The notes beneath the pieces are model-generated. The model searched no databases. It was not told the DNA's origin and was given only the letters and a program-made list of their open reading frames with translations. Of a stretch of DNA of 64,000 nucleotides, positions 50,453-63,529 are shown one piece after another (positions within the stretch are counted from its first letter, which is position 1; each line of letters begins with the position of its first letter). The stretch is from Sipunculus nudus (Eukaryota > Annelida > Sipuncula > Golfingiida > Sipunculidae): assembly GCA_026874595.1 (NCBI GenBank), contig CM049312.1:23429956-23493955 (forward strand), in the 5' to 3' direction. The translations under genes were made by a program, and so were the position numbers.

Positions 50453-53051
50453 CTGGCCTTTGCGTCTACGTAAGGTTTCACGAAAACGCAGCATAATATT
50501 GTGTACACATGAGACTATGTGAGCATTACGTGTGCGATTTCATCGCAACATATGTCAGTATTGTTCAGCGTTCATCAGAGTCTCGCAAACAGAACGCAGA
50601 CGCATTGCAACTGTCTGTAGATCCGGCTTTAGATGATTAACTTAATGTAAATTAGGATTGGTTAGCGCTCATCTTTCGCAGGGCAGTTGGATATCTGCCG
50701 TAGATAATAGTTCTCATTGGCTTACATATATTATAAGTAGATAACATAAGATAAATAGAGATGTTAATTTAAGAGTCATGTGGTACATTCCGTTCTGTTT
50801 TCAGCTTACTAGGCATACTAAGAGTTACTCCTGCATATTAAGTAGTCTATCAATGGATATATAATCAGAAAAAAAAAGAATCATGAATGACAAATTTGTG
50901 TTATTTTGAGAGTTCCGACGGTAAGTTGAGTTGCTCTCCCTTCCCGTTCCTGTGATATCAATATTGATTCACTATCTCTCCCGCCTTGAACAAGTGCAAA
51001 CAAACTTTCCTTTGCAAATTGTGTCTCATTAGGCTCTCAGATAAAACATAATTCCTGGTGATTACAACGAGGATCCAGGTCCGTTATTTTCCTGCTTTTT
51101 GGCTTGTAAATTGCGACCGTTAATAAAACTCAACCGAAAGGGTAGTTATAGGGATCTTTAAGGTCAACTGGTAGTTCAGCAAGTGAAGCTTTTCTCAGAT
51201 AAGTCTATTTATAGAGGCGACATCTTATTAAAACCGGACGCATTATATTTTTAGGTGTGAAACCATTCATGCATGTGAAGCATTTTTTAATCTAAAACTA
51301 GCAATTGAAAACGCATACGCGTACGAATCGATGAGTAATTTCACATTTTGACGTAAAGTACGGGGCATTCCGCTGGCAGATAATCCTCAAACATCACACG
51401 GAATTGAATCCTAGCTTTAGGTTTAAAAGATTGAGATAAATGTCAAAAACCTCTCCTATGATGAACTTAAGTTTATGCTTGTCTTTCATAAACCACATAT
51501 ATTTTGAAATAACATTAAAGCTCTCCGTAGGTAATTATATCATTTTAAACCTGGTAATTCCACAGTCTTCATACCGTATACATGAGCTAACGTGCAGCTT
51601 CGTCGGCGTCTGTTTTAATACCTGAGTTGTATATTGGTCTTTTTTTAAGAGTAAAACGGTGGATAAAGAATGAACTTTAATACTTATCATGACTTTGAAA
51701 AATCAATAAATATATTTCTTAAAATGTTTAAGTATCGCTGACGACATAATAAATAAAAAATATATAATAATTAAAACAATCAAATCTTTAATATTATTTA
51801 TAAATAACAAACAGGAATTTTCTTTTTTATGTTTTTTAGATCCTTGTTGAATTTCCATATTGTTATTGTTTTTTTTTTGTGTCTTTTAAGTAATTGATAT
51901 GATAATGTATATACTTTGTGTCGGTTACTATATGGTGAATTCGCGAAAATGGAAACCGTGCGAAACATTGTAAACATGAAATCGCGAAAATGTAACCCTG
52001 TAAATATGAATCCTGCCTCAGTCGTTTATGTCTTGTATGAATAAACTGATATGTTATAACAGACGTAAAAAGCCGCGCACGTTTTAAAAGACCAGTAGTC
52101 CAGGTTTGGTTACAACTAGCTACAACCTAACTGCGTAAGGGGTCTTTTACGTTTCAAACTGCCATATATAAAGTACCCTACGCTAGGAAAGCCTCGGCTT
52201 TCATTAGCTGTACAAGACATTCATTCACTGTTGTATTGGTTCGTAACAAAAATCCTTTCCAAATCCTGAAATTGGTCGTAGCCAGGACCTGACGACACCG
52301 TCAGACAAATCGAATTAGACTCGTACCACGTCTGAACAACAGGACGTTGTTGTCAGTCTCGGACTGAATAATGTCGCCATGACCGGACTCAATGGTCCCT
52401 ATACATGTCTGCAGCATACCACGCCGGAAGTATTGATTATATAAAAAACTTCCGGTGTAAAATATTACAAAGCACTTCTTTTTTTTAATTTTGTTCAACA
52501 TACAGGCATACAAATACATATACATACACATACACATATACATATATGCATATTTATGTACATTATCTCTGCCCTGTTCTTTTTATTCGTCTTTATATAT
52601 AAAATCGACAAACCAAATGCCGTACATGCACGCGTAATTTAAGGCATTTGTTGTCATACCACCTAATGATATTCAGTACGTATCAGCTCCTGTCAACCAT
52701 CTGTCCATTTTTACGATAGGTTTGCCAGTTAAATCGAAACTAATGCAGTCTTCATGTTAGCAATTAATCAGCATGGTTGTTATCGTATAGCGGATTATTT
52801 CATTTTTTACAGCTTTGCCTTAATATGTATATTTTATGTTATTATGTATTATGAGTTGTCATGTAGGTCTTTTAGAATAATCTCACAAATGAAAAACTGG
52901 GGCTAACGCCAGAAGATAATCGTGATGGGCTAAAATCTGGTTGAAGTTGTTCTTTTAACATGGCTCTCGTCAGGATTATACTGTATAAAGTATTTCATCA
53001 CATCGGCTCGTTCGGCTTAACGTGTAGAGTTTGCTGTGGTATACTGTCCTT

Positions 53052-54545
53052 CATCAGCCCACTTCGCAGCCCGCGTAGACGTGAATTTTATCTCGTTAAT
53101 ACACATCTTGTAGCCCGCGTAGACGTGATTTTATTCAAGTTAATACGCACCTTGTAGCCTGCGTAGACGTGATTTACTCACGTTAATACACACCTTGAAG
53201 CCCGTGTACACGTGCCTTTAATCACGCTAAAATAGACCATGTGTCTCTTATCACGCTAATACATCCCTTGCAGCCCGTGTACACGTGTCTTTCTTCACGC
53301 TTATTCGCACCTTGCAGCGCGGGTACACGTGTCTCTTATCACGCTAATACATCCCTTGCAGCCCATGTACACGTGTCTTTTATCAAGCTCATACAACCCG
53401 TGCAGCCAGCGTACACACGCCTTCTATCGAGCTTTTACAAACCTTGCAGCCTGCGTACATATGCCTTTCATTACGCTAATACGCACCTTGCAACCCGCGT
53501 ACACATGCCTTTTATCACGCATACACACAACTTGCAGGCCGCGTAGACGTGATTTTAATCACGTTAATACACACCTTGCAGCCCGCGTATACATACCTTT
53601 CATCACGCTTATACGCACGTACCTTGCAGCCCGCGTTTACATACTTTTCATCACGTTGTTTCACCCCTTACAGCCCGCGTACACATGCCATTCGTCACGC
53701 TTATACACACCTTGCAGCCCACGTACACACGCCTTTCATCAAGCTTTTACAAACCTTGCAGCCTGCGTACACATGCCTTTCATCACGGTGATACGCACCT
53801 TGCAGCCCGCTAACACATGCCTTTCAGCACGCTGATTCACACCTTGTAGCCCGCGTACATGTTTTCCATCACGTCGTTTACACACCTTACAGCCCACACC
53901 TTTCATCACGTCAATATACACATCGTGCAGCTCGCGTACACATGCCTTTAATCACGCTTATACGCACATTGCAGCCTGTAAACACATGCGTTTCCTTACG
54001 CTTATCTGAACTTTGCAGCCTGCGTACACATGCCTTTCATTACGCTTATACGCAAATTGCAGCCCGTATACACGCCTTTCTTTACGCGTATATATAAACG
54101 TAACAAATGGTATGTGTACACGGGCTGCAATATGCGTATAATTGTGCAAGCACCTTGCAACCCGCGTATACGTGCTATTCATCATTTTAATAAACATTTA
54201 TGCAGCCTGAGTACACGTATCATTCATCACGTTAATACAAATTGTGCAGCCTCAATAAACACACCTTTTCGGCACGCATACTTTTAAATTCCTCACGTTA
54301 ATATAAATTTTCAGCCCGAGTACACGAACCATTCATCATGCTAATGCATGCACACCGTAGAGCACGCGTACATGTGCCTTCAACCATGCCAATATATACA
54401 TGTGTCTTTCATCACGCCTTTCCACACGTCATTACGTACCATGAAGCCCGCGAATACTTGCCGTTCATCACGCTATGACGTACCATGCACCCGCGTATGA
54501 TCAATTTCCTTTCATGACGTCATCACGCACCATACTCTCGCGTGG
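53052..54545. repeat. 44-bp satellite array 2 (about 33 units)
   Basis: Same unit as array 1, but with more copies and more decay toward the 3' end, where unit length and sequence become irregular after about 54000. Open frames (up to 168 codons at 53329-53835) are repeat translations. Confidence 0.94.
54109..54140. repeat. Inverted satellite unit inside array 2
   Basis: The word GGTATGTGTACACGGGCTGC followed by AATATGCGTAT is the reverse complement of the standard unit core (ATACGCA, TTGCAGCCCG, GTACACAT). Neighbouring units on both sides are in the normal direction. Confidence 0.8.
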
Positions 54546-54814
54546 TAAAAACTTTATCACGAGGCTGCATAGTCTAAAATTGTCAAATATAAAGTAGTGA
54601 CCGTAATAACAACATCAGGGGACTTTAACCTCTTGGTCTAGTGATCTCTTCAGACTCAAACTATGTCACCCGTCCCTTAGAAACGGGACACTGTTGTTGG
54701 CGTACAAATGTTCAGCTTTAACAGTCTATATCGTTGTTGTTGTTTAATTTATTTCCTACGTCAAAGGAAGATCAAAATACAACATGTCAGTACAGAAGAA
54801 ATACAAGATTATTA

Positions 54815-55190
54815 TCCCCTCGCAACTTAGGGGGGGGGGGGTATAGTAACGCCTCCGTTCGTCCGTGCGTGCGTCCGTCTGTCCGGCCGGAATTGGCTTG
54901 TGGACCCATTTTAAGCTAAACCGTTTGACCGAAACCTTTCATCTTGCACATATGGCTTTCCAGTCCACAGATAAAGTATCCTGTCGGTGTTGAGGTCACG
55001 GGATCAAAGGTCAAGGCCACAGGAACCACTTCTTGAAAAAGCTTGTGGACCCATTTTAAGCAAACCGTTTGTCCAAAGCCTTTCATCTTGCTCATATGGA
55101 TTACCCGCCAAAAGATGAAGAGCCCTATCAATTTTGAGGTCACGGGGTCAAAGATCAAGGCCACAGGACAAACTTCTTGAAAAACCTTTT
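54815..55190. repeat. Dispersed repeat with GGTCAAGG motifs, copy 2
   Basis: Same family as 24776-25215. After a 12-base poly-G (54830-54841) come GCCTCCGTTCGTCCGTGCGT, then two internal ~125-base units, each with CTTCTTGAAAAAGCTTGTGG or its remnant, CCTTTCATCTTGC(A/T)CATATGG and AGGTCACGGG(A/G)TCAAAG. Confidence 0.78.
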
Positions 55191-55984
55191 TTTCTACCTT
55201 TCCTCTGGTACATGTTTATTTACGGCACAAATGTCTGGTGCGTTCGTTGATACTCAGCTTAGCGAAACATCTGAGAGAGATTCTGAAATTACAATAAACT
55301 AGCCGCGCAGGTGCAAGTACCGGTATAGAATACACATGTAGCTTTACTGGTTGCATTAAGGAAATGGAAACCGCCACCTCATGATCTTGCTAAAATTTGT
55401 TCTCAGGTGTTCTTGGTTCATTTTTACACCTGTAATAAAATGGTTACACGGAGCAACAGTAATGACAATAGAAAGAGGGAAACCGCCAACATCCAGATAC
55501 GGATAAAGATGGGAAGTCCGAAAATCCATAACTGATACTGGTCTGTGTGGGGTGTGCGTGAGCGTGTGGCACTGTATCGTTACCACGCATCTCCTCTTCC
55601 ACTACTCCTCGGAAATGGCCTTTTTGTGACCTTGAACAGTCGTAAACAATGACAAGTGTCTCATGAGAATGGTCATTTTCCATATTTTCCATAATTCCTG
55701 AGAAAGATGACAGCACAGCGCCATCTGTTAGAAACTGTGCCAGGTTACTCGGACCAACAGTGATCTAACCTCGTGGAAAATCCATCCCGTAGAAAGTGGC
55801 CGTGCAAAGTTGGCGGACCGGCCCACCTGGACACCGAGAAGTTTTTCAGTTAGCGGATGGCATAAACAAAATGTTGATATTCTGTGTCAGCAGTGTGGAC
55901 ATTGATGTCAGTGCACTGATGGTGTTAAATTTGGACTGTTTTCACTTAAATTTCCAGGGCCTATTTCTCACCTCAGTCCTCCCC

Positions 55985-55986
<2 letters not shown>

Positions 55987-56027
<41 letters not shown>
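55987..56027. repeat. (GA)n microsatellite
   Basis: A GA run followed by GGAATA(A/G)-type degenerate repeats to about 56062. Confidence 0.95.
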
Positions 56028-56028
<1 letters not shown>

Positions 56029-56282
56029 CAGGAATAAGTACAGGAATAGATATAGAAATAGGTTACATTGATTTACATATAATCAGATACACACATGGTT
56101 AAGATAAAACTAGTATATTCAGGAGAAAAATGTGTATAATTATGTGTATAACTGTGCATTTGTGTTATATAAGATATATTTGTTTGCTGTTCTGTACTGA
56201 CGCCTGCCATAGTGTTCAGGTGGAAGCTGTTTTACACATAATGTCAATATGCACGAGTTCTTCATTTAATACCAGATTAATC

Positions 56283-57530
56283 ATTTAATGATACAAAATA
56301 TCCATGCAAATCGTTGCGTTTTATGACAGTTTTATGCTTTAACTGCTGCTACACATAATTCGCGGCGCCTCGTGACCCGCTCCAGGGCTGGCTGAGTGGT
56401 GCTTCCAGCTCGTGGTTTACAGGAATTTAAAGACCACCGCAGCCCGGCCGCACGCTGATGTCAGTTCATTGTGGGTGTTGTGAAAGATAATTATAGGTGG
56501 CAGTTTTAAGGGACACAGTACAATAGCAACCGCATTCCAGGAACTGTAATAGTAGTAATTTGATAGAGCGTCATAGAGTATGGACAGGTCACTAAGTGCG
56601 TTAAGTTCCGCGTGATTTACAGTAAACTTTCATAAGCGATAGCAGCTTTTATAGGGTTTGCTTCTCGTCTGCAAGCGCTCATGGTTGTGTTATTGATAAA
56701 ATTATAACAGGGCAAAATGTGTGGTATTGTTGCCGGTTAATTGCTGGTTAATTATATCTCTCAACTCTCACTCTTGCTGGAGAATGACAGAAAAAAAAAC
56801 AACAATTGCACTGCCGCTGTCCAAATGCATATATATATATATGGATTCCTATATCTTAAATGAAATCAACAAATACTGTATTGTAACTTATATATATAGT
56901 TTAATGATACAGAATATCCATGCAATTCGCTGCGTTTATGACAGTTTTATGTTTTAACTCCTGCTACACACACACACACACATATATTTACACGAAGCAA
57001 TGTGACAATTGTGTGACAGATCCTGAAATCTGTCTTTTATATACAAGTTATATATTATTTGTGATGTTTCACGGAATCAATATGACAGAGGAATTAAACA
57101 CAGTGCATTACGGGGCTAAATAGGATACCACAGAATATAGAATATACGTATATATCAGGTTATAATATAGATGTGTGGGTGGAAGACTCATGTGGCTGGA
57201 CTAATGGATGTGTATAACCGGTTGTAAATACAGATTTTAGGAAGGGAGACCCCATGCAGCCTGTTATACTAAATGCATGTTTATACTAGGTTTTGCTTTT
57301 GGGAGTTCCGGATGTTTTAACATTGATTATTGTGTACACCAGGGAGGGCGAATGATTTACTAACCGCATACTTTTCTACTTCTGAAATTTGTAATTATAA
57401 ACACAAGTATATGTTTATATAATTTGCAACAGTAAATATATGAATATATATATGTATATATATATATATCATCCGAGACATGGATTCCTATATCTTGAAT
57501 GAGATCAACAGTTCATGTATTGTAAAAGTG
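56283..57530. repeat. Diverged tandem duplication, about 620-640 bp apart
   Basis: The segment 56283-56357 (TTTAATGATACAAAATATCC through TTTAACTGCTGCTACACA) recurs at 56902-56975. The segment 56840-56890 (ATGGATTCCTATATCTTAAA) recurs at 57480-57530. The ends correspond in order but the middles no longer do, so the duplication is old or was interrupted by indels. Confidence 0.65.
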
Positions 57531-59222
57531 TTTACATTAAAAAAGAGGTATTCATCCAAAACATGTCCCCCATCCCTCCTGGAAAAAATGACCATGCATG
57601 ATCAGTGATGCTTGCTGTAAGTTGTCAGTAAGACACGCTATCAGTTAGGCACAAGTCATCACTTCAATGTTATCAATTCGTCGTCGTCAACCATCAGTTT
57701 GCATTCTCTCTCGCTATCCATAACATATTTTATTTTCTCCTTATATAGTTAATTAATACTAATAACTGAGCGTCATCTCTTTTTGCATTTCCTGTTTATC
57801 GGCATTTGAGTCTAGACTTTTAAATACATTACATTGCAGTTATACCTTTCTTGAACGCTGTAGTACTTTTCATCTATGTTTTTAATCAAACGTCGTTCAT
57901 ATATTTTGCAACTTTGCTTGCATAGTGTTCACCACGTCACTCTAATATATACTCGATTTTAGCTGTGCTTACATTAGTTGTGCTTAAGTTAAAATCTTTA
58001 GATTGTATGACGTCATTTTAGTTTAATGGTCCTACAGGACATTATTTTGCTGTATTATATTTTTATTATTACATGGTGCTCATGTAAATAGATCTTTATT
58101 ATGATAAAGGATACCCTGTAAGATATTGTAATAAATTAACAAATAAAGCCAGTGTATAAGAACTGTATTGTACAGAACACGTTCAAACCATAGCAGCTTT
58201 TAAGAAAGTAATGGCCCTTGCTGTTTATCGAACTCGTGTCATCAGGTACATCAGCCACAACTGGCCCGGGAATGTTTGAACTATTCTTTCCGTTTCATAG
58301 TATTAACGCTTCATTACATGTTTATTGAACGTCTTCAGTGCCTTTTGTATCCTCTGCATTTTTCTCTCATTCGCCACTCTGATTAACCACAGCTGCTACC
58401 GCAGTTTGTTTTTGTTATTTTACACTCAAGTGCGTCTTTAATGCCCGTTCAGACTTTCAGAATTGCTTGCCTCTCAGAAATCAACTATGGAACAACAGTT
58501 AATGCATGCAGAATCCAATATATCATTGTCTTAATATCCGTATAGGAACACAAACACACCTTAACACGAGATGGGGGGGGGGGCAGGGAGAGAGACAGAC
58601 AGACATTAAACCTTCACCGCCCATGACGATGTATGATCTAGATATCATCTTGTGTTAACATTAGCTCAGGCAGATAATCTGCATTAGCTCTGTCTTTGAA
58701 GACTGTTTGATCTTTTCACAGTGTAAATAATAGAATTTATTCTGAAGAACATAAAAGCTGTCGAGGAACTGGAAGAAAATCTTTTTTAAGTTTGACCATT
58801 AACTTATTCCATATCTATTTTTTTATCAGTGGCACATTTTACAAAAAAAAATCTGAGAACATTTGCGAAAACAATGTCGTAATAAAAGCTTCACTGAATG
58901 TATTGCATGTTATAAAATACAATCACGAAACAGCAATGAATTTTGTACATATAGGCTTTCCTATTTTCTATTTTTGCTTAAGCGTTTGAGCGAGAAAAAG
59001 AAGATTACAGATCTAAATGAAATTATAAGGTCCAGATTAAAGGATATGCTGTATACATTTTTTATTATCTTTTTGTTAAATTACACAGTAAGGTTAAAAC
59101 ATGTAACCAGAATATTGATCACTCCCTTTTATCATCCAACTGACTGCGGGTCGTGGTATATATAGTGTATACCTAAACTTTCATATATTTGTAGTTGAAT
59201 ATCTATTCATGATTATTTACAG

Positions 59223-59400
59223 GCTGAACCATTACCTGCATGGCTTGAACCCATTGGGTTATCACGTGGTCAACGTGCTGCTACACGTGCTGGTCACGTG
59301 CTTATTCACTCACGTGTGTGTGACACGAATCTTCAAGAATGCTTTCCAGGCCACAGTTTCCGGCGGGATATTTGCTGTACATTCAGTGCACACGGAGGCG
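59223..59400 (+). CDS. TMTC1: TMTC1, second coding exon
   Basis: The first base completes the Arg codon from exon 1. Fifty-nine codons follow, ending phase 0 at GAGGCG/GTGAGT. The peptide LNHYLHGLNPLGYHVVNVLL continues into a hydrophobic helix (HVLVTCLFTHVC) and then GGIFAVHSVHTEA. This matches the family pattern NxxLxGxNPxxxHxVNxxLH...LLFAVHPxHTEAVAGIVGRAD, with Ser in place of the usual Pro before xHTEA. The next expected residues (VAGIVGRAD) would begin the following exon, which lies beyond the window. Together the two exons cover roughly the first 184 residues of a protein that normally has several hundred more, including all of the TPR region. Confidence 0.9.
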
Positions 59401-59652
59401 GTGAGTAATCGCATCTTCATAATATCCACTCTGTGGTTACGCTTTCACAGACGTTGATTCAGCGAGCCGCTCGGCCGTCTATTTCATGAACAAAAATTTA
59501 CAAGCTTGCAAGTGTTCGGGCCGAAATCACTACTGACAATCACATTCAATACACTCTTCCCCACGCCGTATGAACAAGCACACATGTACACGAAACAGGA
59601 CATACTGATATGGCTATATTTGATTGGTTAGATTCTCAATGCTTTCCCCGAA

Positions 59653-59752
59653 ATGCAAAATGTTGGATCGAATCACATCCTGGTACCTGGGCGTCTTCTA
59701 CATTTACATAATGTAGATGTCGCCCGGGTACCAGGATGATCGAAACATTGCA
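59653..59752. repeat. Long near-palindromic hairpin
   Basis: The left arm ATCCTGGTACCTGGGCGTC...CTACAT pairs with the right arm ATGTAGATGTCGCCCGGGTACC-AGGAT across a seven-base loop. The pairing resumes outside (TGCAAAATGTTGGATCGA against TCGAAACATTGCA) after a seven-base bulge. The result is a ~100-base stem-loop of precursor-microRNA size. A foldback MITE remnant is equally possible. Confidence 0.7.
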
Positions 59753-61802
59753 CCAGACGTCCGTGTGTACAACAAGTGAACGCGTATCATATAGTTAGTT
59801 CAATCGCTTTGTTAATTATTATTTATAAAAAAGACGGCAGAACGGCTCGCGGAATCAAGATCCATGAAAGCGCAGTACTTGTTAATATGATGTTGTCTCG
59901 TCCAAAGACGCTTTAATCCGATTTGCTCTGCTTGTCCACATCAACGTCTTGAGAAAGACCCGTATGATAAGGCATTAAAAAGGTCCCAAATAAAAGAATC
60001 CTTTGGAATCCTATAAGTGACTTTTTCTGCGATGACAAAATATGACACATTTCTCGTAGTTATCGTTTGGTTAATCTATGACACTTCCGGATGATTCTTG
60101 CACCGGTGTAATGCTCAGTTGCCCTTCACATCCACGATTTCACTGAGAGTCCTGATGTTTACATAGAAAGGAAGTTGCCATTTTGAAATGCTCCACCACT
60201 TCCCATAGTCCTTCTCAAGGTGCACTAGACTGGGACAAAGCTGATGCATATGTACAAAGCGGGCTTAATAGGTGATATATAGCGGGATACCATGCAGTCT
60301 ATCAATGTCCGTTCACAACAAGTTTATTAAAGTTTGTGATGTTTGAATCACAGCGGGCTTACATGATAGTTAGGACATTTTTTTTAATTAATATATTAAT
60401 GTCCGAATATGTTAATGTTGTCAGAAGGAATCATTTCCTACCAGAGACACGAACGGATGTATCTTGGTGTGTATAATTAGAATTTTTATTGCTATTTTAC
60501 CTAACCACTACATTTTATTATATAAACAGGTCATAAAGGTAAATTTGTGAATCATTCTAAACAATTTTTTATCACAATATCTTAAATAACAATGTGTATC
60601 ACCTAAATTTAATTAAACCTTACAGTGGAACTCGGTGTTTTTTAAGTAAATGACCGTAAAATTTATGATGTATCTATTATTATACCAGATAATAATTAAT
60701 TCGTACCACTTTGAATCAAAGGTAAAACATTTTCGACGATTTATTAAAACATGGAGATTTCAATTTAAAAAAAAAAACAAAATATTGTAGCACTAGACGG
60801 TTATCGACTATGTTTTATTTACCAATAGCAAAAATAGATGCCACCGTGAAAGATATTCATTTTGAATCCTGGGTTTGGCGTCTAATGCCTTCCTTCTGGA
60901 TTACCATTTGTTGTATGGCCTCGCATGGAAATGAAAAATCTTGGATACTCGCCTGGTGACCTTACAGAACAAGAGAGAGATTTGAAGCACACAAAACAAA
61001 GCGGCTCAGTGACGCATACCGGCACTCTGTGTGGTGTTTATACGCCTCAACAACAAAAAGGATTCAGCCCTGCCCGGCTTGTATGTTTTCTTTGTGAGCC
61101 TGCCCATGTAAGGCTCCGTGTCCAACTGATGAATAACTCCCCATCTGTGTATTAACTGTCCGATTGAGCGGGTGAATACCAGGGACGCTTGGTGGAACTT
61201 TAAACAGAATCTCTTCTTTTACAGACTTTGATGTGGAAGCCAAAATAAATGTAGTCGCTCGCTACATTTACTTCACCCTCACTCTGGCACCACCTTGCCG
61301 AGACCGGTATAGATCTACCGTCATACTGGCCGGTCTGTCACTTATGCGTCATTAAGCTTCTTTTCAGGATAAAGATGTTATCACTAAAAAGTAATCTTAT
61401 TTGGTTATCTTAGTTACAGTGACAGTTCCGATTGGTTAAAATTACCAATTAATAATTGTCTCTCTATACCGGAAACATATATAGTAGACCTAAGTGGCTT
61501 AAGGCATTTTTATTTAGAATAGTGTTCTCATATTTTTTACATTCTTTAAATTGGGTAGCCGCCTCCATTTTTATGCCATCTAATCCATTTCTTAATCTAA
61601 GTATGTACATCTGTTGTAGTTCCATTTTGCTTTGGGACTACATGACAGGGCGGTAGCAGTCGCCTCATATCATATAATTTTATATCCTGGTGTCCCCTTG
61701 CCCGGTGTCTACCGCATCTGCGGTTCCTTGATGTGTATTCAGCCCGATTTTTTTTGTCACAGCACCGAGGGTCCCCCCCCCCCACCAAAACACACTCGTA
61801 TG

Positions 61803-61960
61803 TGAGTGATACATGGCTGTGGGGTACAGTCTACCCTTAAAGTCTGCAGACCTGGATGGGAGCCGACCGTGAAAATCTCACCGCTCCTCGGCTGAGATTT
61901 CAACTCACGATCTCCCGCCCTTCAAAGTAGTGGCACAACCCCATGACCACAGAAGACGGT
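61803..61960 (-). mobile_element. tRNA-derived SINE (minus strand)
   Basis: Read on the minus strand, GTGGTCATGGGGTTGTGCCA resembles a tRNA D-arm/box A. GATCGTGAGTTGAAATCTC, about 45 bases on, resembles a box B with T-loop. A non-tRNA body follows and then reaches an ACATACGAGTGTG end. It is too degenerate for a working tRNA gene. Confidence 0.5.
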
Positions 61961-63295
61961 TAATATTCTGATCTTAACATTTCATTTTCTTTATCATTAA
62001 TATTATCAAATGTCTCCGTGTGGTGATAGCCAATATTAATATCATTATACCCCACGGCCTTTACACTGATTAGGTGTTAGTTTTGTTTGATTATAGTATT
62101 TTTATATTAATGTGCGGATACGGATTTATGCTGTCACAGTTAGGTGTTTTTTTCATAATTGCTCTGCTTTGTGTACATGTCATAATTCGACATTTCATTT
62201 GGAGGTTTTTGGTGTGAAGGACCCGAGTGAGCAGATATATTTTTATCCCGGCCCACGACCAAAGTAAGTTTTTTCGGACAAATCCAGTTAAGGGACCTCC
62301 AGCAAAGGTCAGCTATGTTTACTTCAGTGTCTGAGCTGGAGGTCGTTTGGTGCGGACATGACATTACAACATTTATAAGGAAAATGTGACTATTCTGGGA
62401 TTATATAACAGGAAAAAGACTGAATATTTCCTTTTGTAACATGGCGTCATTAAAATGTATTGGCACCTGAACGGAAAGTTTAGTTCAAATTTGGAAAGGA
62501 GGGTTTTTTAAACAGCGAGCCCGATCACCGTTTGTTAATGTCTCCTGCTGTTTTTGACTTGACAGCAGTAGAAACAGGAATCATGTGAGTCAGCCCTGCA
62601 TTCGTTTATGTGGGAATTCTTATTGTAGTAACAAGCACGATAGCATAATCTGAAGTTGTGGACTTGGCGCACGTCAGGTCAACTGGCGCCGCTGTCTACC
62701 GTGTTAAAGAAACGTGGCAGTCTACTCCGCAGGTTTAGGGGGTACAGTAGTTGACCGTGTGTGTGTAACTTATTTCTTTGTTGCAGCTACAAACAGTATG
62801 TTACTTGAACTTTTCGTTTGAAAACCCTAATAACGTTTGTGGTTTTGTTTTAAAATTGAAAAAAAAAACTTTTTGTAAAATACAAAATAATATCACATTA
62901 AATATTTGACACGCTGAGGAAGAGGAAAGAGCGATACTTGTATCTTATTTTTGCTAGTGGTATGTTTTCTTTCACTTGTGATGTTTTTGAGTTCTGTGTA
63001 TGCTGTCTTGGAATGTATATATATCCCAACCAGACAGGTCGCTCCATCCTTATGAACTGTTAATTCCGGGATTACATGACACAAGTTCTTAGTTCTGTAC
63101 ATGTCATTTAGTTTTGTGTCAATTTATACATTCCCTTATATATATATACTAATTTTCCCAATAGAAAGGTGTCCGTCTGCAACTGCATACTAAGGCCCTT
63201 TACTCCAGGTTAATTCACATTCAGTGTTCAGGTCGGCCGTCTGCTATATTTAACCTGAATTGTTTTTCACCCACTGCTTAAGACATCATTAGCCA

Positions 63296-63529
63296 CCCCC
63301 CCCCCCCCCAACCCACGTGTCTCACGAGAGATCCAGGAGCAGATCCAGAGAGGCGCAGAGAGCCCCCCCCCCCCCTTTTTGACCAAACCAAACTAATAAA
63401 ATAATTTATGCAATAAATTTGAAAAAAAAAACTCACGCACAATTCTTGCTCGGTATTCTTCCATATGTTCCGCTAGCACTTCCAACACTCTTTTAATCTT
63501 TGTCGGGGTGTTCACCCCCCCCCCCCCCC
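63296..63529. repeat. Cluster of three poly-C runs
   Basis: C runs at 63296-63309 (14), 63363-63375 (13) and 63515-63529 (15), the last followed by a short (CA)n. Confidence 0.95.

Larger units (their letters stand above)
50457..54545. repeat. Large tandem block 2 (about 4.1 kb)
   Basis: Second copy of the block at 46766-50452. It begins at the same internal position of the MITE, so it carries only the MITE's right half. Differences are scattered substitutions, short indels (for example a missing segment near 51120) and a longer satellite array. Confidence 0.93.
42691..59222 (+). other. TMTC1: TMTC1 intron 1 (16.5 kb)
   Basis: Bounded by GTAAGC and a TTATTTACAG acceptor, and confirmed by the frame: AG + G completes Arg, giving LTFR-LNHYLHGLNP across the junction. 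It is filled with repeats, two large tandem blocks and one unrecognised antisense ORF, each listed separately. Unlisted parts (42700-43490, 55200-55980, 57531-59222) show nothing I can assign. Confidence 0.88.
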
